A DNA stretch of 25,219 nucleotides, taken from Gammaproteobacteria bacterium. GTDB lineage: Bacteria; Pseudomonadota; Gammaproteobacteria; Pseudomonadales; Cellvibrionaceae. Below the pieces are notes generated by a model. The model did not search any database, was not told the origin of the DNA, and saw nothing but the letters and a program-made list of their open reading frames with translations. The position numbers and the translations under genes are program-made. The stretch covers positions 1 through 25,219 of the forward strand of contig JAGKWO010000060.1 of assembly GCA_021151835.1 (NCBI GenBank). The letters run 5' to 3'. Shown here in pieces: positions 8,304 to 16,661 of the stretch; positions within the stretch are counted from its first letter, which is position 1; every line of letters begins with the position of its first letter.

Positions 8304-8663
8304 CTGGCAAAATTTAGCGACCATCACTCCCCCAGCATCACCCTTCTTGCAGGTGCCGGTAATGTCCGTAACCTGCGCCCCTTTGTCCAGCCATTGGCCA
8401 TCGGGAGCGACTATGTCTACCAAGAAGGTATCTATGATCAAGTTAAGAGAAATTCTTCGCCTTAAATATGAAGCGAAGCTGTCTGTGCGACAAATAGGTT
8501 CATGCCTCAGTTTATCCATTGGCGTCATTTCCAAGTATGTTCAACGCGCCGATGCGGCGGGGCTTGGCTGGCCACTGCCAGATGATGTGTCTGAACAGGT
8601 GCTGAGGGCTAAGTTGCAGCCTAGGCGTATGAGCACCGTATCACCTGATCTGGCTGAGCCTGA

Positions 8664-8671
8664 TTTTGAGG
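8664..8671. repeat. IS66 target-site duplication, left
   Basis: TTTTGAGG directly before the left IS66 end; the second copy is at 11132-11139. Deleting one copy plus the element restores istA in frame. Confidence 0.93.
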
Positions 8672-8679
8672 GTAAGCGC

Positions 8680-10340
8680 TCAGCAATAACCCCTATTGAC
8701 AACGCCAAACGATTCCTTGGTCTGCTCATTGGTAACCGCCCAGGGTAGCAGCTTTTCCACATCCTCCACCGTTTTTGCACGCGGAAGATATTTGAATACG
8801 TACGCCAAGTAATAAAACGGATCGAGATCGTGGCTTTTGGCGGTCATGATTAAGCTGTATAAATTGGCGCTCGCAGAAGCCCCCTTGGGTGTGTCGTAAA
8901 AAAGAAAGTTTTTACGCGCAATCGCAAACGGTCGAATCGCATTTTCGGCCACTTGATTGCTCATCGGTAAATCGCCGTCGGTGCAGTAGTAGCGCAATTT
9001 ATCCTTGAGTTTATAAGTGTAGTTTAACGCAACGCCGAATTTGGATTCGGGCGTTGTGGTTTGAATGTGTTTTTCCATCCACTCAATAAATTGATTCCAC
9101 ACAGGCACACTTTCTTGTTGGCGAATGTTGTATTTTTGGTCCGCGCTTAATTCTTTTATTTTTCGCTCGATCGCATACAGCTTTTGATAGTAATTTAAGG
9201 CCATCGCCGCTTTGCTGACTTTGCCTGATGTTTGTTTCGGTTCTGCTTTTAGCGCTTCATCGAACTTTCGGCGCGCGTGATCATTGCACGCAATGTGCGT
9301 AAGCTGTCGCGATTCGCAGACGCGACCATAGACGTGCCAATCATCAGAAATGACCGTGCCTTTAAATCCGTCCAATAACAAATTGGCCACCGCGCTGCCG
9401 CGCGATGGATTGTAGTGAAATAACAATATCGGTTTTTGCGGCGGACCGCTGGCGGTAATCCAGAAATATTTTTTTCCTTCTGCGGGCTTGTCCGGTTCTT
9501 TTAAGACCTGAACAGTCGTCTCATCGATGTGCATGACGTTGGATAAACACTGGTGTTCGCGCAATAAATTAATTAACGGCTGCGCGAGATTGCCTGCTTC
9601 GATGCTCCATCGCGCCTGGGTTGCACGCGGTAAATCGATGTCCTGGCGCCTCCACATTTGCTCTTGGCGATAAAACGGTAATCCATCTAAAAATTTAGAG
9701 ACCGTAATGTCGGCCATTAATTCTGGGTTGGCATTGCTTTTTGGAAAGGGTTGCGCTGGCATCGGCGCGGTAATTGGCGCTTTATCAACGCAGGCATGAC
9801 AGCGGTATTTTTTGCGGCAGTGTTGAATCACGTAAAGCTCGGCGGGAATAATGCCCAATTGCTCGCTGATGACTTCATCGAATGCCTGCAATTGACAACC
9901 GCAGGCGCAAAGGCGGTCCTCGACAGGCAATTCATGAATAACTTTAACACGCGGTAAGGATTCGGGTAATTTACGGCGGCCCGGAGCTGATTTTTTTGCT
10001 TCGGTGGATTGCGCCACTTCACCTGCAGGAAGGTCTGCATCGGCAATCAGATCAACATTCTCGTCGTCTTGCGCCGGACATCATCAAGCTGTTCCGCCTC
10101 ATTAAACAGCGATTCCTGTCCATCGCCTTCGAAGCGTTCACTGCTTTTGCCAAAACGTTTGAATTTTAAATGGCGGACGTATTCTTCCAGAATAGCGATT
10201 TTTTTATCGCGTGACACAAGAGATTTAGCGTTGGCTTCGAGCGTTTCATTAACAATCTGTATGGCTTTATCACGCTCTACAATTAATTGCTTTAGAGCGT
10301 TGATATCGTCAGGAAGTGATTGATAAGAATTTTTCGCCAT
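8680..10340 (-). pseudogene. tnpC: tnpC, IS66 DDE transposase, frameshifted
   Basis: The natural start is ATG 10340 (MAKNSYQSLPDD), 26 bases after tnpB. The N-terminal part (coiled coil and LKFKRFGKSSERF) runs in one frame to a stop at 10047. The rest (to 8680) lies in the -1 frame, entered by about 10070, where DDENVDLIADADLP continues the family sequence; the ORF there can also start at GTG 10017. The C-terminal part has the Cys-rich motif CACGCQ...CRKKYRCHAC, the DDE residues in HIDETTV, ISDDWHVY and NQVAENAIRPFAIARKNF, and a typical IS66 tail ending in the left inverted repeat. No slippery heptamer is seen at the break, so a mutation is more likely than programmed shifting. The intact protein would be near 550 residues. 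Confidence 0.82.
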
Positions 10341-10366
10341 GGGCGAAATTATAAGAATAATTGCGC

Positions 10367-10720
10367 CTAAACGGAAGCAAATTTTAAAATTTGGTGTGGT
10401 GGGTGCTGCCAAATGTCAAATCCATCTAACAACCATTGCAGCTCTTGCGTCGTAATTATTATTGCTTCGCCATTTTCCTTTTTTGGCCAGATGAATTTAT
10501 CTTTCTCCAATCGCTTCTGCCAAAGACAAAAACCATTGCGCTGCCAGTACAGAATTTTTATGCGCGAGCGTTCTCGATTAATAAAGACAAACAGCGAATC
10601 CATAAACGGATCCACATTGAGGCTATCCTGAACAATCAAACTCAAACCGTTAATTTGTTTGCGAAAATCGACAGGCGCCTTGTGCAAAAATACTTTCGGG
10701 CTGGAATCAAAGTTCATCAT
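10367..10720 (-). CDS. tnpB: tnpB, IS66 Orf2 accessory protein
   Basis: A family member of IS66 Orf2, a short basic protein needed for transposition in this family; its exact role is not known. The sequence shows VFLHKAPVDFRKQINGL near the N terminus, then FINRERSRIKILYW and GFCLWQKRLEKDKF, all Orf2 hallmarks. Start ATG 10720 overlaps the tnpA stop (ATGA); an in-frame GTG at 10735 is less likely. Length (about 117 residues) is normal. Appears intact. Confidence 0.9.
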   Translation of the reverse strand: MMNFDSSPKVFLHKAPVDFRKQINGLSLIVQDSLNVDPFMDSLFVFINRERSRIKILYWQRNGFCLWQKRLEKDKFIWPKKENGEAIIITTQELQWLLDGFDIWQHPPHQILKFASV

Positions 10721-11043
10721 AGCGTCGCTAACCACGCCATCGCGTTTGAATTGAACTCGGGCAATTCAATTCGAATGCCGTTGGGGAGAAAGATTCGCAC
10801 AGGTTGATGATTGGGTAATGCCGAACTTGTTACTCGCGGCAAGGAGTCGACTTTTAATTCCACAAAGTCATTCTGGCGCTGTTCAAGCGCGCCCTTGCGA
10901 CGCAAAATGAGCACCCAGTTATAAAGTGCCTTGACGTTCAGTTTGTGTTTCGCTGCGTAGTTGGCGAACGACGACCCGCTGCGCTGCGCGGCTTGAATGT
11001 GCCCTAGCCAAAAGGACTGTTTGGTGGTGAGTTCTTTGTTCAT
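10717..11043 (-). CDS. tnpA: tnpA, IS66 helix-turn-helix accessory protein
   Basis: First gene of the IS66 operon, about 108 residues from ATG 11043 (MNKELTTKQSFWLGHI) with GAGAGG just upstream. It has the IS66 OrfA pattern: a helix-turn-helix-like N-terminal half (SFANYAAKHKLNVKALYNWV) and a C-terminal strand-rich part (VRIFLPNGIRIELP). It presumably binds element ends or helps TnpC. Its stop overlaps the tnpB start. Intact. Confidence 0.87.
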   Translation of the reverse strand: MNKELTTKQSFWLGHIQAAQRSGSSFANYAAKHKLNVKALYNWVLILRRKGALEQRQNDFVELKVDSLPRVTSSALPNHQPVRIFLPNGIRIELPEFNSNAMAWLATL

Positions 11044-11131
11044 TATTGACCTCTCGCAACATGGATTGGTGAGCGGCAATTGTTGATCGCTTAGCGTTGT
11101 TGCGCTAGGGTGTGGTTTGTGGAGCGTTTAC

Positions 11132-11139
11132 TTTTGAGG
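11132..11139. repeat. IS66 target-site duplication, right
   Basis: TTTTGAGG directly after the right IS66 end, identical to 8664-8671. Confidence 0.93.
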
Positions 11140-11758
11140 TGATGGCGAGCGAATTAAAACAAAAGGGGATGACTCGGCAATTACTCTGGGAGGAGTATGC
11201 AGAGGCACACCCCGACAATCACTACAGCTATTCTCGCTTTTCGGTGCTATTCAAACGCTGGCGTGGTGCAACGCAACTTTCTATGCGCCAGCAGCATCGC
11301 GCTGGTGAGAAATTGTTTGTGGATTACTGCGGGCCCACGCTCTCGGTGGTGAATCCGGATACGGGGGAAATCCGCCACGCACAGGTGTTTGTTGCAGTAC
11401 TCGGGGCGAGTTCTTACACCTTTGCCGAAGCGACTTGGTCGCAGAGCTTACCCGATTGGGTGGGCTCACATGTCCGAGCCTTTGCATTTTATGGTGGCTT
11501 ACCGGCGATTGTCGTGCCAGACAATTTAAAAAGTGCCGTAAGTAAAGCCTGCCGCTACGATCCCGATATCAACCCTACGTATCAACAAATGGCTGAGCAT
11601 TACGGTGTGGCCGTAGTTCCTGCTCGGCCGTATAAGCCCAAGGATAAAGCCAAGGCGGAGGTGGGAGTTCAAGTGGTCGAGCGCTGGATCATGATGCGCT
11701 TACGAAAACTGACGTTTTACATTAAATCGCCTCATACGTTTTGATGCCGCAAAAATGG

Positions 11759-11783
11759 AAAAACCACCCGTAGGTGGTTTTTT
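11759..11783. terminator. Bidirectional intrinsic terminator
   Basis: Stem AAAAACCACC/GGTGGTTTTT with loop CGTA, A-tract on the left and T-tract on the right. It follows the istA remnant on the + strand and lies 3' of the minus-strand frame ending at 11803, so it could stop both. Confidence 0.8.
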
Positions 11784-11802
11784 CGTCCCAGACAAAAATC
11801 AA

Positions 11803-11934
11803 CTAAATAATTCCTGCTAGGGAGGAGTTGTAATTAAGAGCATACACATTGGCGGTTCTTCCAGTGGTATCTTTACATTTCTTAACGCAGGAGAAACCTG
11901 CATCTTGCGGTGTGGCGACATTGGTTTCGACCAG
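11803..11934 (-). other. Unrecognised short open frame, possible 3' end of a broken gene
   Basis: A minus-strand frame of 43 codons from just after a TAA to a TAG at 11803, with no start codon. It includes DAGFSCVKKCKDTTGR with two Cys four residues apart, and it ends 20 bases before an intrinsic terminator. That position suggests the tail of a gene following the XseA-like frame, but I do not recognise it. An overlapping 33-residue frame from an ATG near 11914 is an alternative. Confidence 0.3.
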
Positions 11935-11999
11935 TTACCTTGGGGCGGCTAAGTTCCAATTTTCAAATCGAATCTAATCCGTTACAACAGGATACGATT

Positions 12000-12997
12000 T
12001 CACTGAGTTAGCGCCAGAACCGCCAAGTAAGCCAAGAATAGGCATGTCCCGAATATTGCGGTAACTTTGACCCAGTCATGGCCTTGGTGTGCAGGGGTGG
12101 GGGGCGCCTGAGTCGCATTGGCCAATAAAATGTATTCTTGTTTTAACCTGGCATACTCGGCTTCCATTTCCTTGAATCGTCTTTTGCCTGCCAAAATGGA
12201 TTCTACTGATGAACCAAAGGCCGTTGGGGTTGCGAAGGACGCATCCGCATACTGATCTGCCAGTGTTCTGGAGTGGCTATGTCCCAACGCCGTATAAAAT
12301 GGAACGTCGTAGTGCATTAAGAAAGAGACGACCTCAGGATCGTTCCATATCTCCATCGTATTGTCATCGCCGCCACGCACGATGGCGAATGCTTCAAAGT
12401 TATAGGGCTCTGCTTCCCTTATGTCGTTTAACAACGCATCAGTCCGGCCTACACGAATTGCAGCTTTGCGAATGCTCTTCGCGGTGCTGTTGTCCAATTG
12501 GCTTAACACGTCGTTGATGCCTGTTTCTGTTCCTAATAATAGAAAGGAGCCGAGATTGCCATCATCGATAGCGTTGTCTAGGCTTATGAAGCGCTTCTTT
12601 TTTGGTATCGAATGATTCTGCGGGATCCTTCGTTCAGCGGCCTCCCAAGAACCCACGATGTTGCCGTGGATACAGCATTCCAAACCGACAAAAAAGTGCT
12701 CGGTTTGAGATATAAAATCCCTTCAACCAAAATCGATTCGTTTTCATATACATCTTGGCCACTATCACACTTGACCGAGATACTAAATTCCTGATCTTTT
12801 AGTGTTAGATAAGTGGCGGTTTTGTACTTACTGACTTTAGTGACAACCCCTTTCACCCTCACCAAGCCCTCCACTCGGGTGAATATTTTTTGCTGGCTAT
12901 AAATACCTGCTCTCAGCAGCAGGGCTTCGAGCGAGTAGCATGATGGTTCGGTTGAGATTTCGATTGATTGCGTAACTTCCATTTGTTCAGATTCCAA
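12000..12997 (-). CDS. Exonuclease VII large subunit (XseA)-like protein in two frames, with C-terminal membrane segment
   Basis: Frame 1 starts at TTG 12997 or ATG 12982 and encodes an OB-fold resembling the XseA N-terminal domain (VRVKGVVTKVSKYKTATYLT). It would end at 12584. Frame 2 (to 12000) holds the catalytic-type region: AIVRGGDDNTMEIWNDPE, ALGHSHSRTLADQYAD and TPTAFGSS, matching XseA's RGG, GH...D and TPTA blocks. The Asp that follows GH by three residues in E. coli XseA is Ser here. Both frames join at T TTT TTG (minus strand, 12695-12689) by a -1 shift that reads TFFVGLECC. The joined protein (about 330 residues) is shorter than XseA (about 450) and ends in a membrane segment (VTAIFGTCLFLAYLAVLAL). 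It lies downstream of the TnsE-like gene. Either a homopolymer mutation or a programmed shift. Confidence 0.7.
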
Positions 12998-13273
12998 GCC
13001 TTAGGATTTGTGGATTGCAGTATGTGGGAACCATCGAATTAGTACTAAGTTGGTTCTTGTTCTGGTACAAGAAGTTCATTGGGCTGTGTATCGACGATTT
13101 TTTCCAGCGTATGCTGCGCTCATTATTCGGGGTTAACGACATACAGCAATGTAATTCGCTAATGATTATTGCAATGAAAATGGTATTGTCACTCACATAT
13201 CTTTTGCTGAGTCGCACGGGGTCAAGAATTGTAATATTTTTCTCCTAACCGGGGGCGCATTTCTACTGGCGGT
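12998..13273. other. Spacer between XseA-like and TnsE-like genes
   Basis: 276 bases, both neighbours on the minus strand. A minus frame of 76 codons (GTG 13217 to 12987) and a plus frame of 77 codons overlap here. Neither has a ribosome site or a recognisable sequence. I see no clear promoter or terminator. Confidence 0.35.
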
Positions 13274-15112
13274 TTAGCTAGTAGTCTCTTCTGCATTTGG
13301 GAAAACGATCCCAAATTTTTGAAGTGCTTTTTTCGCGGTGGTTTCGTGAGCGACTCTCTCTTGTTTTCCCATCCGATGATTAAATGCCTCTGCTTTTCCT
13401 GGGCATCTAGTAAGCAACTTTTTCACTACACCCTTTGTCTTTCTAATCTCCGCTGTAAATGTATCGAGCCACGATTGAAAACCATCATTGTCTTTTAACG
13501 TGAACATAAAACCTTGATAATTCTCTTCTCCTTCTGTTGAGATATCTTTAATTGTTTTAAGTCTCGGTTTTCGCGTGATTTCGAACAAATAAACCACAGA
13601 CTGTACTGTGGTGATCCGAGCGGCTAGCACGCCTCTAAGATCTGGATATGAGGTATACACCCAAGATCGCATAGCGGTGGTAATTTCCTTGGAGTCATCG
13701 ATATCGTCAAATGGTGTCAAAGAAACCAACTTTGGTTCTTCTTCTGAACTAAAACCCTCGCTTCCTGTGTACGATTCGACTCCTTTAATTACCTCAGGGT
13801 ATTCGTCGCGAAGATATAAAAGTGCGTTCCACATGTCTCGTAACGTTCCTTTCGACTCCATGATGGCTTCCGCCTTGATAGAGGCTCGTCCAGTTCCCTT
13901 GCCTGTTCCTCCAGGCTCGCCACTGGAAAACTTTTTCGAATCTTCATCCTCACTTACGGCTCCTGGGGTAGTTGAAGCCTCTTCGGTCTTGCGATGGATT
14001 ACGCGCCTTCTCTTTCCAAGAATTTTCATCTTTGGATCTTTAATGTCTACTGTTCCACTTGCATGATCTGGCCCTTGGAATCCTGTCACGTCAAACGGTA
14101 TGGGTGGGTGGGATATTATTTTTCTCGGAACCCCATCCCAGCTTGTCGGGCTTCCAGGTGGAGCAGATCTTTCGGCTTTGCCGTTGTTGGTGCGATCTCC
14201 TTCGATAGTGAGTCCACCAGGTTCGCTACAGCCAGTGATCCGAAGTCCTAAAAATGACTTGGTATCGTTAAACCAAATTCCTTCGACTTCTAATTCTGCA
14301 TCGCCTTCAAACCAAGGGGCGGCCTCTAGAAATGCTGGGCGTGCAATGGGCTTGCCATTTGGATCTTTCAACACTCGATTAAATTGTGTTTCCAGATCCG
14401 CATGAATTTTTTTCACCCGCTTAAGTGTGTATTGGTCATATTTTATGTGGGCCAACAACGTTATATCATCGTTACAGAGACGCTCCCTAAGTCTGACTTG
14501 CCACAAATTGGGCACTTCAGGACGGTTGATGGGGGCAAACAATCTTTCTTTCGCACCCTTCGGTACATCCCAAAAATATGTCGTCAGAATTCTTTTAATC
14601 TCTTGGGAGTAGCCATAACACCTTGAAAAAACTTCTAAACAAGGTACGACGAGTTTGCCGCCAGTGCTTATTGGAAACTCGATAAGTTTGCTTTGGTCTC
14701 TTAACTCGTAATATAGAGGATGCGTGTCTAGGTCGTATGGCAGTTCAATGTTGAGCGCGCTTGATCCTGAGAATGAAGAAAATTTCCATGACCCCGCCGT
14801 AAAGTTGACCTTGAAAGTTTGCGATTCATAACTTAGCTGGGATTTGCACGTACTATTTTCCCATATGCTTCCTAGCCTTAATTGGCCGAGGGAAGTAATA
14901 GGAACTTGTCGTAGGATTTGGCTATCACTGAAGCCTTCCGATGTAAGCTCTCGGAAGGATACAACAACGTTAGGTTGAGATTGATCTCTCAAGTTTTTGT
15001 AAATTCCGCCGTACCACCACGCTACCCAAGGCTTGTCATTTTTATAAAGGTTGTCTTTCAGAGAAATTTGGCTTGCAAGGAGCTCATATGGCCTGCAAAG
15101 GAGTATGGGCAT
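13274..15112 (-). CDS. tnsE: TnsE-like transposition target-selection protein
   Basis: A 612-residue protein, first gene inside the Tn7-type end and reading inward. In Tn7, TnsE binds DNA with recessed 3' ends and the sliding clamp to direct insertion into replicating and conjugal DNA. Resemblance by eye: residues about 265-310 (PWFEGDAELEVEGIWFND, then FLGLRITGC) match a TnsE middle block, and residues about 490-600 (WVYTSYPDLRGVLAARI, VYLFEITRK, IRKTKGVVKKLL) fit the TnsE C-terminal DNA-binding domain. Between them is an acidic, Gly-rich linker (about 370-410). It is longer than Tn7 TnsE (538 residues). ATG 15112 has GGAG-poor upstream sequence; no other start is obvious. No neighbouring tnsA-D genes are visible. 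Confidence 0.6.
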   Translation of the reverse strand: MPILLCRPYELLASQISLKDNLYKNDKPWVAWWYGGIYKNLRDQSQPNVVVSFRELTSEGFSDSQILRQVPITSLGQLRLGSIWENSTCKSQLSYESQTFKVNFTAGSWKFSSFSGSSALNIELPYDLDTHPLYYELRDQSKLIEFPISTGGKLVVPCLEVFSRCYGYSQEIKRILTTYFWDVPKGAKERLFAPINRPEVPNLWQVRLRERLCNDDITLLAHIKYDQYTLKRVKKIHADLETQFNRVLKDPNGKPIARPAFLEAAPWFEGDAELEVEGIWFNDTKSFLGLRITGCSEPGGLTIEGDRTNNGKAERSAPPGSPTSWDGVPRKIISHPPIPFDVTGFQGPDHASGTVDIKDPKMKILGKRRRVIHRKTEEASTTPGAVSEDEDSKKFSSGEPGGTGKGTGRASIKAEAIMESKGTLRDMWNALLYLRDEYPEVIKGVESYTGSEGFSSEEEPKLVSLTPFDDIDDSKEITTAMRSWVYTSYPDLRGVLAARITTVQSVVYLFEITRKPRLKTIKDISTEGEENYQGFMFTLKDNDGFQSWLDTFTAEIRKTKGVVKKLLTRCPGKAEAFNHRMGKQERVAHETTAKKALQKFGIVFPNAEETTS

Positions 15113-15154
15113 TTGTAATCACATCCAGTGGAAAGCTGATGTAATTATTAATGG

Positions 15155-15224
15155 GGTCAATTTATAAAGTCAAAGCTCAGTCGCAATTATTTCAAAAATG
15201 TCGCAGCTATTTTAAAAAGTCACA
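15155..15224 (-). mobile_element. Tn7-like transposon end with repeated transposase-binding sites
   Basis: Read on the minus strand from 15224, the end is TGTGACTTTTTAAAATAGCT, then a second unit GCGACATTTTTGAAATAATT (15204-15185), then a third after a 10-bp gap, TTTGACTTTATAAATTGACC (15174-15155). A TGTG start plus about 20-bp arrayed repeats is the Tn7-family layout of TnsB sites. It interrupts comM after codon 282. The expected 5-bp target duplicate is GCCTC (15225-15229); its partner would lie at the other end, outside the window. Confidence 0.8.
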
Positions 15225-16070
15225 GCCTCCCCCGACCAGGGCGATCGCTGACGCGGTATGGTGCGGTGCCCGAAAAGGCCGCTGGCGCCAGTGGTAGTCT
15301 TTCGCTTGGGCGGCAACGGAGTAAATTGCGGCTACATCCAGCATTTCCCGTTCACTTAAACCCGGCAGCAACCCCGGTAGGCGGCTGGCGAGCATCGTCT
15401 TGCCGGTTCCCGGCGGGCCGTAGAACAACAGGTTATGCCCACCGCAGGCAGCAATTTCCAGGGCGCGTTTCGCGTGGGATTGGCCTTTTACATCCAGGAT
15501 ATCCAGGTCTTCCGCCGCTGCAAACTGGAATGCTGCTGGCGCTGCTACGGGTAGGGCTTCCCGCTGGTGCAAGTGGGCGCAAACCTGCAGAAGGTTTGCT
15601 GCACCAAATACGCGCGTAATACTGCTTAGAGCCGCTTCGCCTGCGCTATCGATGCTAATAATCAAGTCACGCGAAGCATCGCCACAGGCGAGCGCGGCTG
15701 GCAGGGCTGCACTAATTGGGCGCAATTCACCGGAGAGTGCCAGTTCGCCCAGGAATTCATGGTGTGCCAGTTGCTCCACTGGAATTTGCCCTGACGCGGC
15801 CAGTATGCCCAAGGCTATCGCCAGGTCGTAGCGCCCGCCCTCTTTGGGTAAATCGGCGGGGGCGAGGTTGACCGTGATGCGTTGGGCAGGGAATTCGAGG
15901 TGGCTGTTGATGATTGCGCTGCGAACCCGATCCTTGCTTTCCTTTACTGCCGTTTCGGGTAAGCCAACGATGGAGAGGCCAGGCAGGCCATTGGAGATAT
16001 GGACTTCAACGGTGACCAGGGGGGCATTGATGCCTAACTTGGCGCGGGAAAATACAATAGCGAGCGACAT
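15225..16070 (-). pseudogene. comM: comM (YifB family Mg-chelatase-like AAA+ helicase), 5' part, interrupted by transposon
   Basis: ComM is a hexameric helicase that drives branch migration during natural transformation. The first 282 codons are present: an N-terminal Lon-protease-like domain (MSLAIVFSRAKLGI, GLPGLSIVGLPETAVKESKDRV), then the AAA+ start with Walker A GPPGTGKT at 218-225 and the FRAPHHTASAIALVGGG block. Sequence after Gly282 comes from the transposon (CDFLK, stop at 15207). Walker B, sensor and the C-terminal half (a complete protein is about 500 residues) are missing, so the product should be inactive. Start ATG 16070 is preceded by AAGGA. The same gene is the home of Tn6022/AbaR-type elements in Acinetobacter. 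Confidence 0.93.
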
Positions 16071-16180
16071 ATGACGATCCTTGTGTTTGTTTTTACAGCG
16101 ATTTTCAGCGTGCGCCGACTATAAAGCATGGGGACCTGTTCCGCCAACCGGAAAACCGCTTCAGGTAGCGAATCGGTACC

Positions 16181-16414
16181 TCAAGGTTCCAACTGCGCCA
16201 GTTTCTGTTCCAGTTCTTCCAGCTTCTGGCGAGTGCGTGCCAACACGGCAGCTTGCGCATCAAATTCTTCCCGTGTCACCAGGTCCAGCCGTGCGAGCGC
16301 TGCCTGCAACGCCAAGTGCAGCTCACGCTTGGGCAGCAAGGATTCCTTATCTGCCAGTTGCCGATGAAGTTCATCTATTAATTTGTCGCTTAGGTTTTTA
16401 ATCATCGCAGTCAC
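16181..16414 (-). CDS. ubiK: UbiK (BMFP/YqiC family) ubiquinone biosynthesis accessory factor
   Basis: A 77-residue coiled-coil protein with the family pattern LQAALARLDLVTREEFDAQAAVLARTRQKLEELEQKL in its second half. UbiK helps the aerobic ubiquinone pathway by partnering UbiJ and binding lipids. ATG 16414 or ATG 16405 could be the start; the latter gives the more usual MIKNL opening. It lies 5' of comM on the same strand, an order common in Pseudomonadales, and is divergent from glnK. It may share a transcript with the truncated comM (gap 110 bases). Confidence 0.88.
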   Translation of the reverse strand: MTAMIKNLSDKLIDELHRQLADKESLLPKRELHLALQAALARLDLVTREEFDAQAAVLARTRQKLEELEQKLAQLEP

Positions 16415-16661
16415 TCAATTCCTGGCTCGTCTCAGTCGTGGAAGGGAGCTAAGTTTACGCTCTTGCCTCGTTGATCGCACCGTCTCCTGGAGTTACCTCT
16501 ATCTGTTAGATGTGAATTTTGACGACCTTGAGCATAAATGGTGCTTGCACTTTGTTGCGGTGTTCAAAAATGGTGCAGTCATGGTATTCCTTCTTGGATA
16601 TTTTCGAATCGCGCGCCATATCTGCCAGCTATCTTATTGATTTAGATGAAATTTAAGAAAT

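Larger units (their letters stand above)
8672..11131 (-). mobile_element. Complete IS66-family element with 8-bp target duplication
   Basis: The left end reads GTAAGCGCTCAGCAA from 8672; the right end, read on the minus strand from 11131, is GTAAACGCTCCACAA (12 of 15 matching). The flanking 8-mers TTTTGAGG at 8664-8671 and 11132-11139 are the target duplication, the length known for IS66. It contains tnpA, tnpB and tnpC on the minus strand. The insertion lies inside istA. Confidence 0.93.
8192..11717 (+). mobile_element. IS21-like element, 5' end and part of istA, interrupted by IS66
   Basis: The left part shows a cluster of GTGAACAC-type repeats (8193-8303) of the kind found at IS21-family ends, then istA. 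An IS66 element occupies 8672-11131. The istA match ends at about 11717 within RLRKLTF. istB and the other end are absent, so the element is dead. Confidence 0.7.
8413..11744 (+). pseudogene. istA: istA (IS21-family transposase), split by IS66 and 3'-truncated
   Basis: Start ATG 8413 behind GGGAG (8403-8407). The 5' part (8413-8671) encodes the N-terminal helix-turn-helix region (LSVRQIGSCLSLSIGVISKY). The 3' part resumes at 11140. When the IS66 element and one 8-bp duplicate are removed, the reading frame joins exactly: ...AEPDFE then VMASELKQKGMTRQLLWEEY. The rest carries the integrase core with LFVDYCG (Asp), VVPDNLKSAV (Asp) and KPKDKAKAEVGVQ (Glu). The match stops near 11717 and the frame ends in unrelated codons at 11744, so the C-terminal region and istB are gone. 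Non-functional. Confidence 0.85.

Noticed and set aside
8347..8412. Upstream extension of istA from ATG 8347
   Set aside because: The IstA family starts near MSTKKVSMIKLREIL, and GGGAG precedes ATG 8413; the extension shows no homology.
12987..13217. 76-codon minus frame as a possible ExoVII small subunit (XseB)
   Set aside because: Composition is not coiled-coil-like, there is no ribosome site, and it resembles no XseB.
13015..13248. 77-codon plus frame rich in hydrophobic residues
   Set aside because: No ribosome site, opposite to both neighbours, no recognisable sequence; probably chance.
13608..14626. Long plus-strand frames opposite the TnsE-like gene
   Set aside because: They are mirror frames of a 612-codon gene with no ribosome sites or family resemblance.
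16541..16580. GTGCTTGCAC and TGGTGCA as NtrC-binding sites upstream of glnK
   Set aside because: The half-sites are in the wrong arrangement for TGCACC-N4-GGTGCA, so no NtrC site was annotated.
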